Shown here: positions 42,505 through 60,206 of the stretch, piece by piece | How the letters are laid out: every line of letters begins with the position of its first letter | Numbering within the stretch: the stretch's first letter is position 1 | Assembly: GCA_963070105.1 (NCBI GenBank) | Contig: OY718808.1 | Location: 3,821,738 to 3,885,737 of the forward strand | Direction: 5' to 3' | From: Litomosoides sigmodontis | Lineage: Eukaryota > Nematoda > Chromadorea > Rhabditida > Onchocercidae | DNA length: 64,000 bases | Notes under the pieces: model-generated | What the model saw: the letters and a program-made list of their open reading frames with translations, nothing else | The model's database searches: none | What the model was told of the DNA's origin: nothing | Position numbers and translations under genes: made by a program

Positions 42505-44859
42505 AACTTTTGATTTCCAAATCGTTTTTCTTCAGCTTTTGATTCGATCTGCTTTCTTATATACATATGTTTCTTGTTGTTGTCCTCTCTCCCTTGTTGT
42601 TGTTTTTCGTGTAGTAGCAACTGGTAGTGTGGCTGTTCCCTTTTGTCTGTCCCTCTTAATATTATTTATCCCCTAATTCTGTGTAATATTTGGGAGAAGT
42701 GAACCGTACATTCCGAGTCAAAAGCAAGTGTAGCATTCTTGGTCCTCCAGCTGACACTCTTTGCATGTGTGACATAATCGGGTAGCGAAAGCATTCCATT
42801 TGTTGTAGCAATCGACATCATAATTTTTTTTGGGCTGTGGACATATCTTTTGTGATATTGTGTATGGTCACGTCCAGGGACAATTATGTTTTTTCAAGAA
42901 AACTCTACAATGGAGATATTTTATTCCTTTTAACCTATTTATATGTAAAATCTGTTTCTTTAGTTTAGCGTAACCTATTTATATGTTTGTTTTTTTTTTG
43001 CTTTGGTATACATATCAGATGCTCACAGTGCAATGATTTATCTTTGTTTTTGGCAAAGATGTTGTTTTACATAAGGTTGTATTATAACGATGATTTTGGA
43101 ATATTTTAAATTTAAATAGTAGTTTTCGAAATGGCATTGTGGGTGTAACATTACCATTATTTAATTCGATTTTTAATTTTAAATTAATTTATGAAGAGAT
43201 TTTTAACTATATATAATAAATAAAGGAATAAAACTCATTTTTTATGGTTGCGGTATACAATTTTTATTCCTTCACTTTGTTTTCTCGCAAAATCTATACC
43301 TGTGAACAATACATTTCTGTCAATTAGCAACAATAAGTAAAATTGGTCTTCTGAAGGCGAAACAGTGGACAGTTATGAATGGTTAGGTGGGCTTTGTGTT
43401 ACGATGCGGCTATGCTATCTTTTTCTCAATTTTGCAATTATTCCTAACGCTCAATAATCATGAATGGCTAGGTAGACTTTGCTGAGATCCATACTTGTAA
43501 GAGGGCATATTTTTGTTGGGTCATACTTCTATCTTTGAGGGTGTATTTCTGATCATCCCAATCACACTACTTTTATACATTCGTTTACTTCATGGCTAAT
43601 TTTGTTCGCAAAAAAAAAAAAGGTTTGCGCTAAAAAATAACAAAATACTACATCACCAATGAGTGGAATGGAATGTAAATAAACAATTCAATCATACGAA
43701 CTGGAAAATTCAGTTTCTTCATCCTTTTTCAATGAACTTTTGGCAAAAGAATGTTTTAGGGAAATTGGAAGGAAAATGATTTCAAATAATGCAGTAAAAT
43801 TTATATGATAAAAAGGGAGGAAATTTAACAAATAATAATTTCCTCCACAAAGCATCAATTCGTTTTTGCCCGCTTCAGCAGTTTTGCATTTTCATCGCAT
43901 CTGCCTGGGAATTTACCCGTTTAATTCACATATAACAGTGATCGTTAATAGCAGTAAAATTTTTACAAGTGAAAAAGTGTTTTCGAATCGAGCAAAATTT
44001 CAATAATTAAATTTCGATGAAAAGAGTTGTGAGGTATGTGTTGTAAAGGTTAACATTGAGGAAAAAAGTAATGAAGTACTGCGTCTGTTTGAAATATTCC
44101 ATATAAATTGCGCAAAATGCTCCTCCATCAATATGTTTCCAACGTTCATTGGAAAAAAATGTTTTAAAATTAACAATTAAAAAGTTTTTCAGCTTCTTGA
44201 AATTCACTTCCTTCTTCAATGCCACTTCTTATTGCTATCGATCAGAAGGTAAGCATGATGTGAAAGTTGCGGATTGTGCATTCCGATTCTTCCACACTTT
44301 CTAAATTTCATTCTAAAATGAAAAAATCGATAGTACATCGATTGTTCCAATTAATAAAAGTGGAAAAAATGACAATTACTGAGAGAGAGAGAGAGAGGGA
44401 GAAAATAGGAGATCCAATGGAATGCTCATTAAACTTATGCAATGGATGCTACATTTACCACTTCGCTTGAGTGAATTCCCACCCCTAAATATTTCTAGCA
44501 TTCGGAGAAATTTCCTTCGTCCCAACTTACTGCTATTCACGCACTCGAAGAGAGATGATTGGTACACTTCGTGCACACACACCTACGTGCACACCCGAAC
44601 GTATCAATTTATGGAGTTTTTCATCTCTTAGACGATATTCGAACCGAATAATCCAACTCATTTCCTCTCATCAGAAAAGAGTAGTTTGCATTTCCAAACA
44701 TTTTACACTTCAAAAATTTGTGCATGACATGACTTACTTTGGACATTTACTCTTAGATATTACTAATTTTTACTGTATAAGTATTTCTTAATCTTATCAA
44801 AATTTACTTCATATTACTCATTAACTATTTCTGCCAATGCGCATTACTATTATTACTAC

Positions 44860-46833
<1,974 letters not shown>

Positions 46834-49800
46834 ATTATTAATTATTAATTTTGTTATTGTTACTATTAGTAGTTATTAAATGTTGATCATTAATTATTAT
46901 TGCGGATGCTGTTAAGTACGGGATGAAAACGCAAAATAAGAAATTTTTATTTGCATTACTATCCTAGTGTTTGCACAATGCATATACTAGTTAAGTAGCA
47001 TCGAAAAAACTTTTAAAAATTCAACTGATGACGTAAGAGGACTTTTTGGAATTAGCAGACAAAATAAGAAATGAATTTTGGATTCTTCACTGATGCCTTT
47101 GCATAAATAACGAAAGGATAAAATTGGAAAAAGAAGTTTGATTGAGGAAGTAGTTGTGAGAGAATTAGCAGAGAAATAGATTATTAAGCGAAATGTTTAG
47201 TGAAGAGATTACGAGGTGTCGGAGATTTAACGAAACGCATGTCCTCTTCAAATGAAATGTTTTAAACTTTCTACGAAACATTTTTAATATTTGCAAGAAT
47301 TACATTTACTGAAGTTGTGCGATAATTCGCCCTCCTTTTGATATCATCTCACTTCTTACCATTTCAGGTTGTCAGATAATATGCGCAAAACGCTGGCAAT
47401 TATTAGTAAATAGTTAGCAAGGAGAAGCAAATGCAAGTATTTTCAGCAAAATTAAAATTAGAAAGTGCTTGTTTAAATAAAATTTAAATTATTTTTAATT
47501 CAATTTGCACAACTCATTTTATCACTGTGCTCATTGCAGTCTGTTATTTTTAACAAGTGATAGCTTTAACAAATATTTGCTTATTATTGTTTTCACTCAA
47601 ACAGTTTTCGCCAAAGTTACTTCGAAAATTGGCAAAGTGAAAAATTAGTAAAAAAAGGAAAAAAATTTGCATTTAAGCTACTTAGGGTTTTTTTTATTGA
47701 GAAATACAAGCAAAAGAATATGAAAGCATAAAAAAGAGCTCTTTCTTAGAGCAACGCTATAAATTCATTTACTCCATGAATACGGTAAAATTGGAAAAGC
47801 TAAATACTTTTTGGAAAATGAATGCAACTACGATTTTTTTGCAAAACAATAAGGCTAAATAATTTGAAAACTTAATAAAATGTTTTGGCATTCGATAAAT
47901 TTTAAAACGTTCAAAATTTCAGTCTTTAAATACAGCAGTGCTGTACTGCACACACTAAAATGCATTCATTTGCACGGTACTACACATCGGCAGCAAATTT
48001 TTCAAACAGTTGAAATGAATTCTACCATTCACATTTAAAAAAAAAAAAAGAGAAAACTGAAGGCAGTCTTCACCTATGTTAGCAACTTTTCATTTTCGTT
48101 TAAATTTCAATTAAATTAATCAGCTAAAATAGTTGAATAAATTGTTTTTTTTTGAGATTTTCAGATTTTAAGTAAATAAGTAAATCTCGAAATTTTTATT
48201 ATTTACATCAAAAATTTTGTCAATTATTTGCCTGTTTGCTACATTTAGTGTTTGTTTGTACGCATATTTATGCCATCAATATATTTCATTGACATGTTTG
48301 TGATGGTCAGTAGAAGTGGTTCAATTTAGTGCTACGCATACCTTTCCACCTCCACCTTTTCTGGATTGTACGGTCCGAGTAAGCAGTGCAGTGCAAAACA
48401 GGTTCCGCAAACTGTCCCAGTGGAAATTTCAGTATCCATCCGTCTGAGCTGTACCAGTTTTCGTCGGTGTGTTGTCGCTTTTACGCAATATATACACATC
48501 TCACATTCTCAATCTCATCCAGTCACACCAAATATCTTCTTACCCTTTTTGTGTTAAAATTATTTTTGAAAAAAAAATTTTAAATAAAAAATCACACATA
48601 TCTCTCTCTTCAATCATTCTATTGCAATTTTCGGTTTTTTTTTCTTCCAGGAAAACATCCATTTGTTAATTTAGACGAAATTGAAACTTTCCACGTAAGT
48701 TTCATTCATTTGCTTTTCAGTTCATTTTTTTTTTCTCAAAAAAGGATTTTTTTTTCTTCGCTTTGAATCGTTTATTTTTCAAATTTTTGATTATTCGAAG
48801 AGGTAAAATTTTGAAAATTTCTTTCCGATAATTTTTTTCTTCATTGGACAGAGATATTTTTATTCCTTAATTCCCTTGTAATTGTTATTTAAAACCTGGA
48901 AAAACTAGAAAGTCCGTGCAAATCTTTTGCAAAAATTTTTTAAATTTTCATCGAATGAGCAAGAAATTTTGGAATCTCATTTTTTAATTCAATAGGCAAA
49001 AAATTTTTTTTTATCCATTTTGTTCTGCTATGTTTTGCTTATCCATGCTTTTCCATCTTTGAAATCTTTTGCCTGTAGCCCATTGAGCTGTTATTACTGT
49101 TCATTGCTAATAAATTAGATGTGAGTAATTAAATTAAGTGTTTGATTAATTAATTCAATAAAATTAATTCTGGCGAATGACAAAGTGTCCCAGTTAATTT
49201 TTTGAAGAACAATTATACAGAGTGCTGATAATTAATTGGAAGTATGTATTTAGAATTATGCATGTTAGTTTGAAATAGTAGTGGAATAATTAAACTTTTT
49301 GCCTTTTTAAAATTCCATTTCATCGGTTCTTTTCGTTCTTTCATTCTCAATTGTTCACTGCGTGTTTTCCGTATTCGTTCGCCAAATTTGATGTAATTTT
49401 ATTGCATCAAAACATGCCTGCACAAATTTAGCTCAGTCCTTTGCAAAAATTCTGAATTGAAACTTTTGCTTAAATAGAAGTATGGCTAAATCTAACATTC
49501 AATATTTTATAGAATAAGTTTAAAATGGTAAAAGGCGGAGTGGTTGGATCAATTTTTTAAGATTATTTTTCATTTTATCCGATCATTCTTTTCTTCATCC
49601 ACTCGCACATCCAATTCATAACAGCGCATTTTCATTTATTTTGACATTTAGAGTTCGTGTGCCTCTAAATTTATTTTTTCACTTGCATTCTTTCCTAGCT
49701 CAAATTCAGATGAATAACCTGGCCATGCTTTGCACAAATTCAAAATAAATAGTAAAAAGATTAATTCAGAAAAGACCGCTGTAGCAATCTATTTAGATAT

Positions 49801-50060
49801 TCCTTACTGCTACAGGCAAAATGTTGCACCAATAATTTACAAAAGTTAAAATATTATTTGAAAAAAAAACGGATATATACATATATATTTAAATTATATG
49901 TGCGAGAGTTTACAATAGTTGAATATGAGGTACGGTGGTGAAATTTTTATTAGCTTTAAATCATTACGATTACAGTGTGTCACGTCTTCTTAAATGTTCA
50001 ATAAACAAGCTCATAGTGTTATCCAGTTTTAGTGTTAAATGAGGAAAAGAGAAGAAAGAG

Positions 50061-50095
<35 letters not shown>

Positions 50096-50194
50096 GGAGA
50101 GGAAGTGAAGAAGTTTGATTTTGGGATAAGTACCATTTTCATCAACGCTAGCATTGATGATCATTTTATTATTCAATACACCAAATGACCAAAT

Positions 50195-50195
<1 letters not shown>

Positions 50196-50270
<75 letters not shown>

Positions 50271-50302
50271 ATACATACACACACACATACACGCACGCAC
50301 AC
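50196..50302 (+). repeat. (CA)n microsatellite
   Basis: About 35 pure CA units (50196-50265) followed by degenerate ACATAC/ACGC units. Confidence 0.95.
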
Positions 50303-51121
50303 ATAGGTTTTAATAAATAACATTTAATTTTAGTTTTATTGTTTTTTTTAAACAAATAAAATGGCTAAACGATGTTTTATAAGTAATTAACTTAAATATG
50401 CTAAATTAGTACTACTTGAACAGGCATTGCAATTTATATACACCTTACTTCTAATTGTGCAATGACCAATTAAGTAATATTTTCTTCATCAGCACTGTGT
50501 ATTGAAGTATTTTAGAATGAGAATAGGGAGAGAGAGAGAGAGAGAGAGATAGCGAGATAAAGAAAGATAATAATAATGACAAATGCGTTACAATTTGTTA
50601 ATAACAATTCAATTAATTATTGATCATAGCAACTAAATTTATGGTTATCGTGAATTTAAACAAAAAAAATTAGCCCTCAATACAACTAAATACTCTACAA
50701 TGCTAATAAAAGTTGAAAAAATTTTTTCCAAGTAAAATAACATTTTGCATATAAAATAATCCACAAAATTTTATACAAATATTTACTACAGTACACGTAC
50801 GTTTACTCAAGCATATTTGATTTGGTAGGAAACTTTTTGTTTTGTTTAACAGTCAAAAGTTAAACGATAGTTTCACGTAGATGAATTATTTGAAATGAAT
50901 GTAGCAATTTGATTTTAATGTAATAATTGCAATGAAAGAAAGATTGATCGTAACGGCTAAATTTATAGCTTTCGTGAGTTTTGATAGCAATTATTTTAAA
51001 ATTGCATTGATTGCTTTTTTTTTTATGACGCACTTATCACTTATTTATGATTAAATTTTTGGTGCAAAAATAATAATTTCTCAATTTTAAAGTAAATTTT
51101 TTAAGTGTCAGAGGAAGAGAA

Positions 51122-53317
51122 ATGTATCAAATTGGAGGAAATTTGGCGGCGATTGCTTTGCACATTGCACCACTTCTCTTAATGATCGCAAATATTTCAA
51201 CTGAAAATAGCACGTATGACGCAATGCTACGTGATAAGAATAGCAACGCAAATGGAAATATTTCATGTAATCAGTCATTTCCTTGATAGTTCGCTGTATA
51301 GCGCGTTTGACGTTTCACATTACGTAAGGTTGCAATGGGAAATCATTGGAACTTTCGATGACTCATTTTTGACCTAAGCAAATTCATTTCAATTTATTTG
51401 ATGCCTAATAAAGTATATTGAATGTTTTTATGAGATTTTGCAAGATGAAAATATTTTCCACTAAACTTTAATAATGCATAAGTTTACTAAATATAAATTT
51501 GAAGTATTTGAGAGGTAGCAGTATAGTAGTATATCACAATGATTTGACCAAATTCTATTTCAGTGTTTTAATTTAAATTTTATTTCCAGTTTTACATCGA
51601 TTTAAACGACAGTACATGCAACACTGCCCACCAGGATGTTTCCCAAGCTGCTATGCAAGCTCACAATGTCGACAAATTGCGCCACGGATGGTATGCATTC
51701 ACGCATGCTGCTGTCCATCCACCATGCCGGGCAACATACATCCGATCATCAATCCGGCCAGCATTAATATTATTCCAATTCCGGTACCAGTTGGACCACC
51801 AAGTCAACCAAATATTTTCAGCCTTTTAAGTGAGTTCTCATCGCGGTGGTATTTGAATTTAATTTTTTTTCGCCATCGGTGAAATGTTTGAAAAGGAGAA
51901 ATTGAACTTACTTTTTCTCTCCATTTACTTTTCTTTAACTTGTAACTTTCCTGCACCTTTTTTTTCCTTCTTCAACTTGTAACTTTCTTATCTTTCACGT
52001 TCCGACGAATGTTTCCCATAGTAACAGTCAGTAAGCACAATAAACATATTTTAAGAGATTTTTTTTTTACATATTTGAAGATATTTTAAGAGAAATGAAA
52101 CTTGTAATTGATTGGTTGTTTTCTTCACCACTTTATCAGTCCAATCTATTCGATCGTAGCAGTTCATGATTGCTTTTCGATGAATAGTAATTCAGTTAAT
52201 GCATTTTGTCAGTTTTGTTTAATTTAATTTTGTATGAGCGATTTTTTGCATCAATCAACTGATGGAAGTGCTTGAAGAGAGTGGGAGGAAAAGTAAGTTG
52301 TATTTTAAGCAGCATGCGATGGTGGACCAGCAGTAGCCGCATGCATCAATGGACTTTGTGGACAGGGTTTCTTCTGCAACAGTCGAGGTTTCTGTTGTCG
52401 ATGCGCTACTGGCAATTCTACCGGTATTAAATAACTCCTCATAATAAGGATGATTAGTTGGACGAGTAAAATTATTAGGTTGAATTAATTGGGTTAATTA
52501 AGTTAAGCAAAGCATTCAAACAGTCACTTGTTAAAAGTTTAAAAATAAATAAGGAATAAATTTGAATTTAAATGCAAAAGCAATAAACTTATTATAATAA
52601 CCGGATATGATCAAATAGTTTTTTTTTTCTTACAGTATCATAATAAAATGAAATGATTTGCTAATGAATAGGCCAAAATTTATTTTTTTTTAGAAGAATA
52701 ATTTTGGAAATTAAAAATTGAATTGATCGGAAAAGAGGCAAAAAAGACCATTGTCGTCGTACAGTCGTGTAAATTGCAAATGAAATGAAGCTAGGAAAAC
52801 ATTACTTATTGTTAAGGTGTTAGCTGTACTTGAATAAATGAATGAATTTTGTTAACTTTTCCTCCGCTAAATTTTAACATCTAATTTTAAAATGGAAGAA
52901 AATAACGAATCTGATTTCCAGGTCCGTGTGTCAATAATTTATGTCCGGCTGGTTATTCATGCAACACCAATAATTATTGCTGTCCACTTGGTTCTGGTTC
53001 CGTACTTGGTATCACAATGTTTTCCTCTTTTTTTTTGCGTGAATAAACTTTAATATTTGGCAGAAATTTTTCCTTCCATTGAGAATAATTTAATAAAATA
53101 ACCGTTCACAAGCAGCTAGCTATGACAAAACGTACTCAAACTTTCATTTAACTTATTGATAAAATGACGTAAAATGAGCGTAAACTCAGCTTTCACGCAA
53201 AAATATTTCATATTTTTAGGTCCTTGCATCAACAATCAATGTCCAATAGGTTACGTATGTGGTGCCGGTAATTTATGCTATTCAGTTGCGGCAAGTGGTC
53301 TAAAGAAACGAAAATAA
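51122..53317 (+). CDS. Secreted modular Cys-rich (CC-type) proprotein
   Basis: Five exons (51122-51266, 51590-51829, 52313-52423, 52922-53008, 53220-53317) give 226 aa. The first exon encodes a probable signal peptide (LAAIALHIAPLLLMIA) and N-glycosylation sites. It is followed by RFKR at residues 52-55, a furin-type RXKR site suggesting a propeptide. Then come four Cys-rich modules: CPPGCFPSCYASSQC..HACCC, CINGLCGQGFFC..FCCRC, GPCVNNLCPAGYSC..YCC and GPCINNQCPIGYVC..LC, resembling the short 'CC' repeats of nematode secreted and cuticle-associated proteins. A proline/isoleucine linker follows module 1. It ends LKKRK. All four introns are phase 1, so each module is a portable exon. Exon 1 is the least certain, being chosen for its ATG, hydrophobic start and matching phase. 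Confidence 0.75.
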
Positions 53318-54682
53318 AACTAATAATTTCTTCTTTGGTTTATAAAATTTGTTTCAAAAATAATTTATTTGCCAAATTCTTCTCATTGCTTGCATTTTAT
53401 TCCATATCTTCATGCTTTCCTCGCTTTTTCCTAATAGGCTTTTCGAAATTTATGTTTTCAAACAGAAAAAGAGTTTTTCTTTTCAAAATGACTGTTTTTA
53501 AAGAAAATTTTAAATTTGATTTTCTTTTGACACAAGCATTTATTGATTTACTTTCCTCTCGAAAGTTCTCGGAAACTCTTTAGTACGATAGTGTGAAGTT
53601 TTCGCCCAGTGCTTAATGAAACAGTGATAATTGAATCTTTGGATAAAGATTTTTTTTCACTCTACCTCTTAACAAGCTCAGTCTTTCGTGAAGACGTAAT
53701 AATGCTGCCTTCCTTTTCTATCGGGCTAGAACTATTTTCTATTACCGTAGAAAATGCACGGAATATACTATTATACTACTGTATTTCACAGTATCAATAA
53801 CTATCTGTTCACTCATTTTTGCTGTGAACTTAATTTTTTTCTTTGCTATTATTATCCCAATCTATATCGTAACTGTAAATGCTATGAATCATAGTTTATT
53901 GTTATATACAGCAATAACTTACTGATTTCCGATTATACTCAATTCCCGCTGCTGTTGCTTATCACTATTACTTTGTTAATTTCAAACTGTATATGAATAT
54001 TTGTAACAACAGTTGATAAATAAAAGGTGAAATTTTGATAGAATGATGTTATAAATTTAAAAAGATCTTTGTTTTTAATGAACCAAAATTAAATCAACAG
54101 AAGAAAGTGGATAAATTCAACTGTAAAAATTTGCTAAAGCTGAGAGACAAGTTTGCTTAAAAAATTTTCCAAAGCAATCAATTTGCATAAAAAATTATTC
54201 ATTTTAATCACATAATATAAATGTTTAAAAACTGTTTGTGATATCATTAACAGTTTACTAATTAGTGAAATACAGTTGTGTAAGCTTTTCCTAACACACC
54301 AGACTGTAATTGGTTCCTTATTGTTAAGGTAATTTATGCAATTGCAAAAAGCAACAAATCACTCATTCATTCCATCAAATTTATTTCAATTAAAAACTGT
54401 CGAAAAGCTAAGATTGTGTTGCTTTTGTTTGTGTAAAAGAAAAGTGTGCCAATAAAATTTGCCTTCATTCAAAATTACTCGAATTTATTTGAATTTTTTC
54501 AAAGTATTTTGTGAAATTATTACTGGCTGATAGTAAACTATAGGGAATATACTCAACTTTCTATATGCAAAAAAATTTTTAGCAAAATTTCCATTAACGT
54601 CTGATTGCAAAAATTTTTTGCGCAAATGTTGATTTTTTTCTTTGAAGTTTTAATTTCCACACTTCCAGATCACGAAATTCCA
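53318..54682. other. Intergenic spacer
   Basis: It holds two open frames of 63-102 codons with no domain or composition suggesting coding, probably in the 3' UTR of the Cys-rich gene. A CTTCCAG acceptor ends at 54668, 14 nt before the next ATG, a likely spliced-leader site. Confidence 0.4.
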
Positions 54683-56147
<1,465 letters not shown>

Positions 56148-56973
56148 CTGATCCATACTGATACAGTCACAATGTAAATGAAAGATAGAGTGATATGTAA
56201 ACGTCATTGAAATGATAAATATCTCCATGCATTGTGCGTAAACGCATATTCTCAATTATCTTCTACACATTCAAAATTTGTTTTGTAGAATAATTTTGAA
56301 ACATTGAAATTACTGCGATTGCACAGTTGCTGATGACGATTTGCTAGCTGAAAACACTTCAATGTGTTTGTTAAATTTATCACTGCAAATTAAGTCGTTG
56401 ACTTGAATGCGACGAACGATCGATCAGATAAGACAAAAATACGAGAGGTTAATGCATGCTGCTTTATCACTGCTGCTTGTTTTCGATAACATTTTTCAGT
56501 GAGATATGCAAATTTTTTTTCTTGTCTATTTTGTTTATCACCTAACAGCAGAAAAAATGTGCTAGTCCTATTATTAGGTAATAAATTACCTTTTACTTAA
56601 CTAAAATACTAATTTCCTTGCAACAAAAAATTTCAAACTAATCCAATCTATCATTTTCAAATTCAAAATGATAATGAGGTATTTACTACTTGTGAAAAAA
56701 ATTTTCATGCTCCATTTCATCTTTCTAAGTGCGATATTTATATCATTTAATCTAAGGTTGACATTTTTGATATGTTCAGATGGTAATTTTAAGTGTATGA
56801 AAATTTAACTCTGTAGCGGTAATTTGCATTAATTACTTTTTTTTGTAAAATCCTATAAATACCTAAAAAACAGTTCATTTCAATTGTTTGCATTATACTA
56901 TTTCACAAGGAAAATCGTTGTTCCTACTCGAATAAAATTTTAAAGAGAAAAGAGAAATAAATAAACTGAGGGA
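56148..56973. other. Intergenic spacer
   Basis: Nothing recognisable. AAATAAATAAAC just before the next ATG is AT-rich leader sequence and not a convincing acceptor. Confidence 0.4.
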
Positions 56974-58540
56974 ATGACCATTATAACACTGACTTGTCGT
57001 CAAGTGCTAATTGCAATATTGCTAGCTATTAGTATGACGAAAATCTGTGGAAGGAATTTTTTTGTGCAAAATATCGATCGATGTAAGAGTTTTTTCTTTT
57101 TTTTAGACGACAATTTCAAATGGATAAATAAATGATTCATTTTAATTAGCCATTTTAATTAGCAAATATTTGCCATTTGCAAAAATTTTTTCTCCTATCA
57201 CATCGTTTGTGAGAGAAAAGGAAAAAAAATTACCCTTAATAAAATCTGCATCATTTTTTTTTACAAAACATACTACAATTCGAGAACATTCTCAAAATTT
57301 TCATCTAATTTAACTGTCACCAATTTTATTCATCACTTTGTTCACGTCATCGATCAGCATGAAATTGTAAATGGAAAATGCTCCATGTGCTTTTAAATAA
57401 ATATGATTAGCTGACAATTCCGCAATTTCATTGATATTAAATTTTTACACTTCGGCAAATTAAGAACGATTAAACATTAAAGTGGAAATTTTTGATTTAA
57501 AATTAACTTAAAATTTGGAAAAATGAAATATCCTTAAAAGGATGTTTTGATATTCTGAATATAAGTTATAAGGAAATCGCCTTTTTGTAAAGCAAGAATT
57601 AATAGATTATTACATTTTAGCTAATTAAATGAAATATTCATTTTATCTTTCATCACTTACTTAACCAAATTATTTACGATGTTGCTGATATCATTCAAAT
57701 TGGAATTATACTGTCGGGTGAATGACTTCTAAATAAAAATTTAAACTTAGGAATTCAGTTTAATTAAATTTAAAAATAATTCAGGAATATTTTCTTTAAT
57801 TTAGATATTACCGATGAGAAATGCAAGAAAGCACTTGCAAATTGCACCGAACACTGGGATATAATTCCACTTATTCCACCACTTGGATTATGCGACGAGT
57901 AATGAACTACTTTTTTTTGGCTTTAAACTTTTCCAAAAAAAGCACAATTTAAGAGTTTATGCTTTTTGCAAGGAATCAAAAGTAATTATAATCATTTAAT
58001 TGCACGATTTATTCCTTAAAAGTATGCAGTAAAATTAATCAATTTAAAAAATCCTGCATACTTCCAACAAGTAATCATTAACAAATTATTAATAAGTCAA
58101 TTAGGCAAAAACAGAAATTTTGATAAATTTAATATTTTAAAATACAATGATTTAGATTTTTTAACGAATGAATTGTGTTTAAACATTTAATTTAGATATT
58201 TTTCAATTGAATGTATAACCGAATTGGTAGTTTCATCACATTGTAAAGATGAAACAGGTTACGGTGAATTTCTTACAAAAATTGCAAGTGTAATTGGTTA
58301 GTATTAGTGTTTAATTTGTTTCATTTAATTAATTAATTTTATAATAAAATATTCTATGCTAATTTTTTATACTAATTTTTAGAAGATTGCGCAAAAGGTG
58401 GAATGCGATGGACATCGATTGTACTGAAACAGTTGATTGCACGAGCACTGAAACATATTTTATGTTATAAAACACAAAAGCAATGCTTCAATACTACGAT
58501 GACGAGTGGCAGTTATCAGAAAAGACCATGCGAGTATTGA
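56974..58540 (+). CDS. Small secreted Cys-containing protein, unrecognised
   Basis: Four exons (56974-57082, 57805-57898, 58196-58296, 58383-58540) with phases 1, 2, 1 give 153 aa. The N-terminus has a hydrophobic signal-peptide-like segment (VLIAILLAISM, about residues 11-21). The mature part has nine Cys (CKKALANC, GLC, IEC, SHC, EDC, ILC, KQC, RPC), suggesting four disulfides plus one free Cys or a pairing with the Cys at the signal junction (KICGR). I do not recognise the family. Spacing of the Cys resembles none of the common toxin, ShK or TIL folds that I can identify. A basic helix-like segment lies in the last exon (IVLKQLIARALKHIL). Two acceptors (TTTAATTTAG) are identical, consistent with nematode introns. 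Confidence 0.65.
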
Positions 58541-60206
58541 GGAAAAGAAATTTTTAATATTACTAGCGCGCTAAGCAAATTTTTACATTTTACATGGCAG
58601 CGCATAAAATAAAATACTTCCAATTAATTAACAAAAAATGAAAGAATATTTTCAAAAATTAAAATTTATTGCAGCATAAAATTTCCTGCATGTATAATGC
58701 GTACGTATAGGGAAAAATATTGTAGAGAATTTGAAAACGATTTAGAAGTTTGTTTCTTTTTAATAATTCATTTTTATTTCGCTTTTTCTTTTGTTCTTTC
58801 AACTGAAATAATTTAATTCTTAGAGGTGGAAAAGGGTGTAGATAGATCAGATAGATTAGACAGATAGACTAGATAGACAAATAAAGTTTCTTCAGTTAGC
58901 ATATTACGTGTGCCTATCGCATGCAACGAAATGTGAAAAGAAAGGGAAAATGATCACCGAATGTGAAAAGCAGTATTTGGTTGAGGTGAAACGGATCGTT
59001 GGAGAGATCGATGGGTGGCGCTATTTGGCAACAAATAAAAGTGAAATGAAAGGAAAGAGTGATCGGTTGAAATTTCAATCAGAAAATTAAAATTTTTCAA
59101 GTTGGATTAGAACTCATAGATAATTTATTAATGTCCTGCTAGCAAAATTTACTAATTGCTATAATTCAATTAATAGGCAAAATTTTACTGTTAATTAATT
59201 AACACGTAAAATTTGATTCAATGTATTCATGTCAAAAACAATATCACACTAAATAATTCAGTGGAAAAAAAAGATTAATTTGTGCTCTTTGCACATTGCT
59301 AAAAGAAAAAGAAAAAAAAAACTATAAAATATTCGCACAGAAATATAACTAAGAAAGGTGCTGTTGCATTAAACAATATTAGTAAACGAAGGAGAAACTA
59401 AAACATTATGATAGAAAACTACAGTATGCAAAAAAATGTCAAAAGCCATACGAAAGTTTTTTCGTTATTACAGTAACAGAACTATGAATAGATGATAATT
59501 ATGATAATAAACTCAATTTGAGAACACAAAACGAACAGCCTTCCTTTGGGTTAAGCTTTATGTCAAGCTGATCCTTCACTACCATTTCACGGGCCGCACT
59601 GATTATTGTTAAATGGCGAATAAGGAATCGATAAATATTTGGGAGACATTGAATACAATGTGCGAGTGTTGTGCCGCCCCCTTTTTCGCTTCATAGATGT
59701 CACGTTTATTGTTGTGGTTGTTCGTGTCATGCAGGTTGTAAGCGTAGCGTTAATGGTTAGAACGTGACGAAGATTTTAGGTTGTGCAGAAAAGATACATT
59801 GCGCCCTCTTAATTGCTAAGACGTATTTGTAACATCGGAACAGGAATTATGAGGCGCACTACATAGAAGGCACTGATAGACACTATGAATCCTAGTCCGT
59901 ATTTACAGTAATTAGTTGTTACATAACATTAAATTCCATTAGCCATGTATAGTGTTTAATTTCATGAAGATACTCTCTCAGAGTGTTTGGTTTTGTTGAG
60001 TAGTGCTCTTGCGCAAGTCCGAATATATAAAATATAATCAACGGTTTTCAAAATTGTTTTGTGTGCTGCCCATTTATGTAAAATGGTAAAAGTGTTGGTA
60101 ACTTATGTTAAGCTGTCCTTCGTGAGTGTTATGCATTCATCTGAACAAGATTTTCATGAGTCGTATTTTAACATTGTACATATTTATAGGTGTTAGCTTG
60201 AATTCA
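58541..60206. other. Intergenic region
   Basis: It holds a degenerate GATAGA/CAGATAGA repeat (about 58846-58884) and a 60-codon open frame at 58908-59090 without support. At 59.5-60.1 kb the base composition is more balanced, which may reflect promoter or leader exons of the KH-domain gene. An acceptor (TATTTATAG ending at 60189) precedes its ATG by 17 nt. Confidence 0.4.

Noticed and set aside
53275..53800. Two open frames after the Cys-rich gene
   Set aside because: The first begins inside the last Cys-rich exon in another frame; composition is that of T-rich non-coding sequence.
58908..59090. 60-codon open frame with several Lys and Glu
   Set aside because: The start is a TTG, there is no acceptor, and nothing in the composition or similarity supports it.
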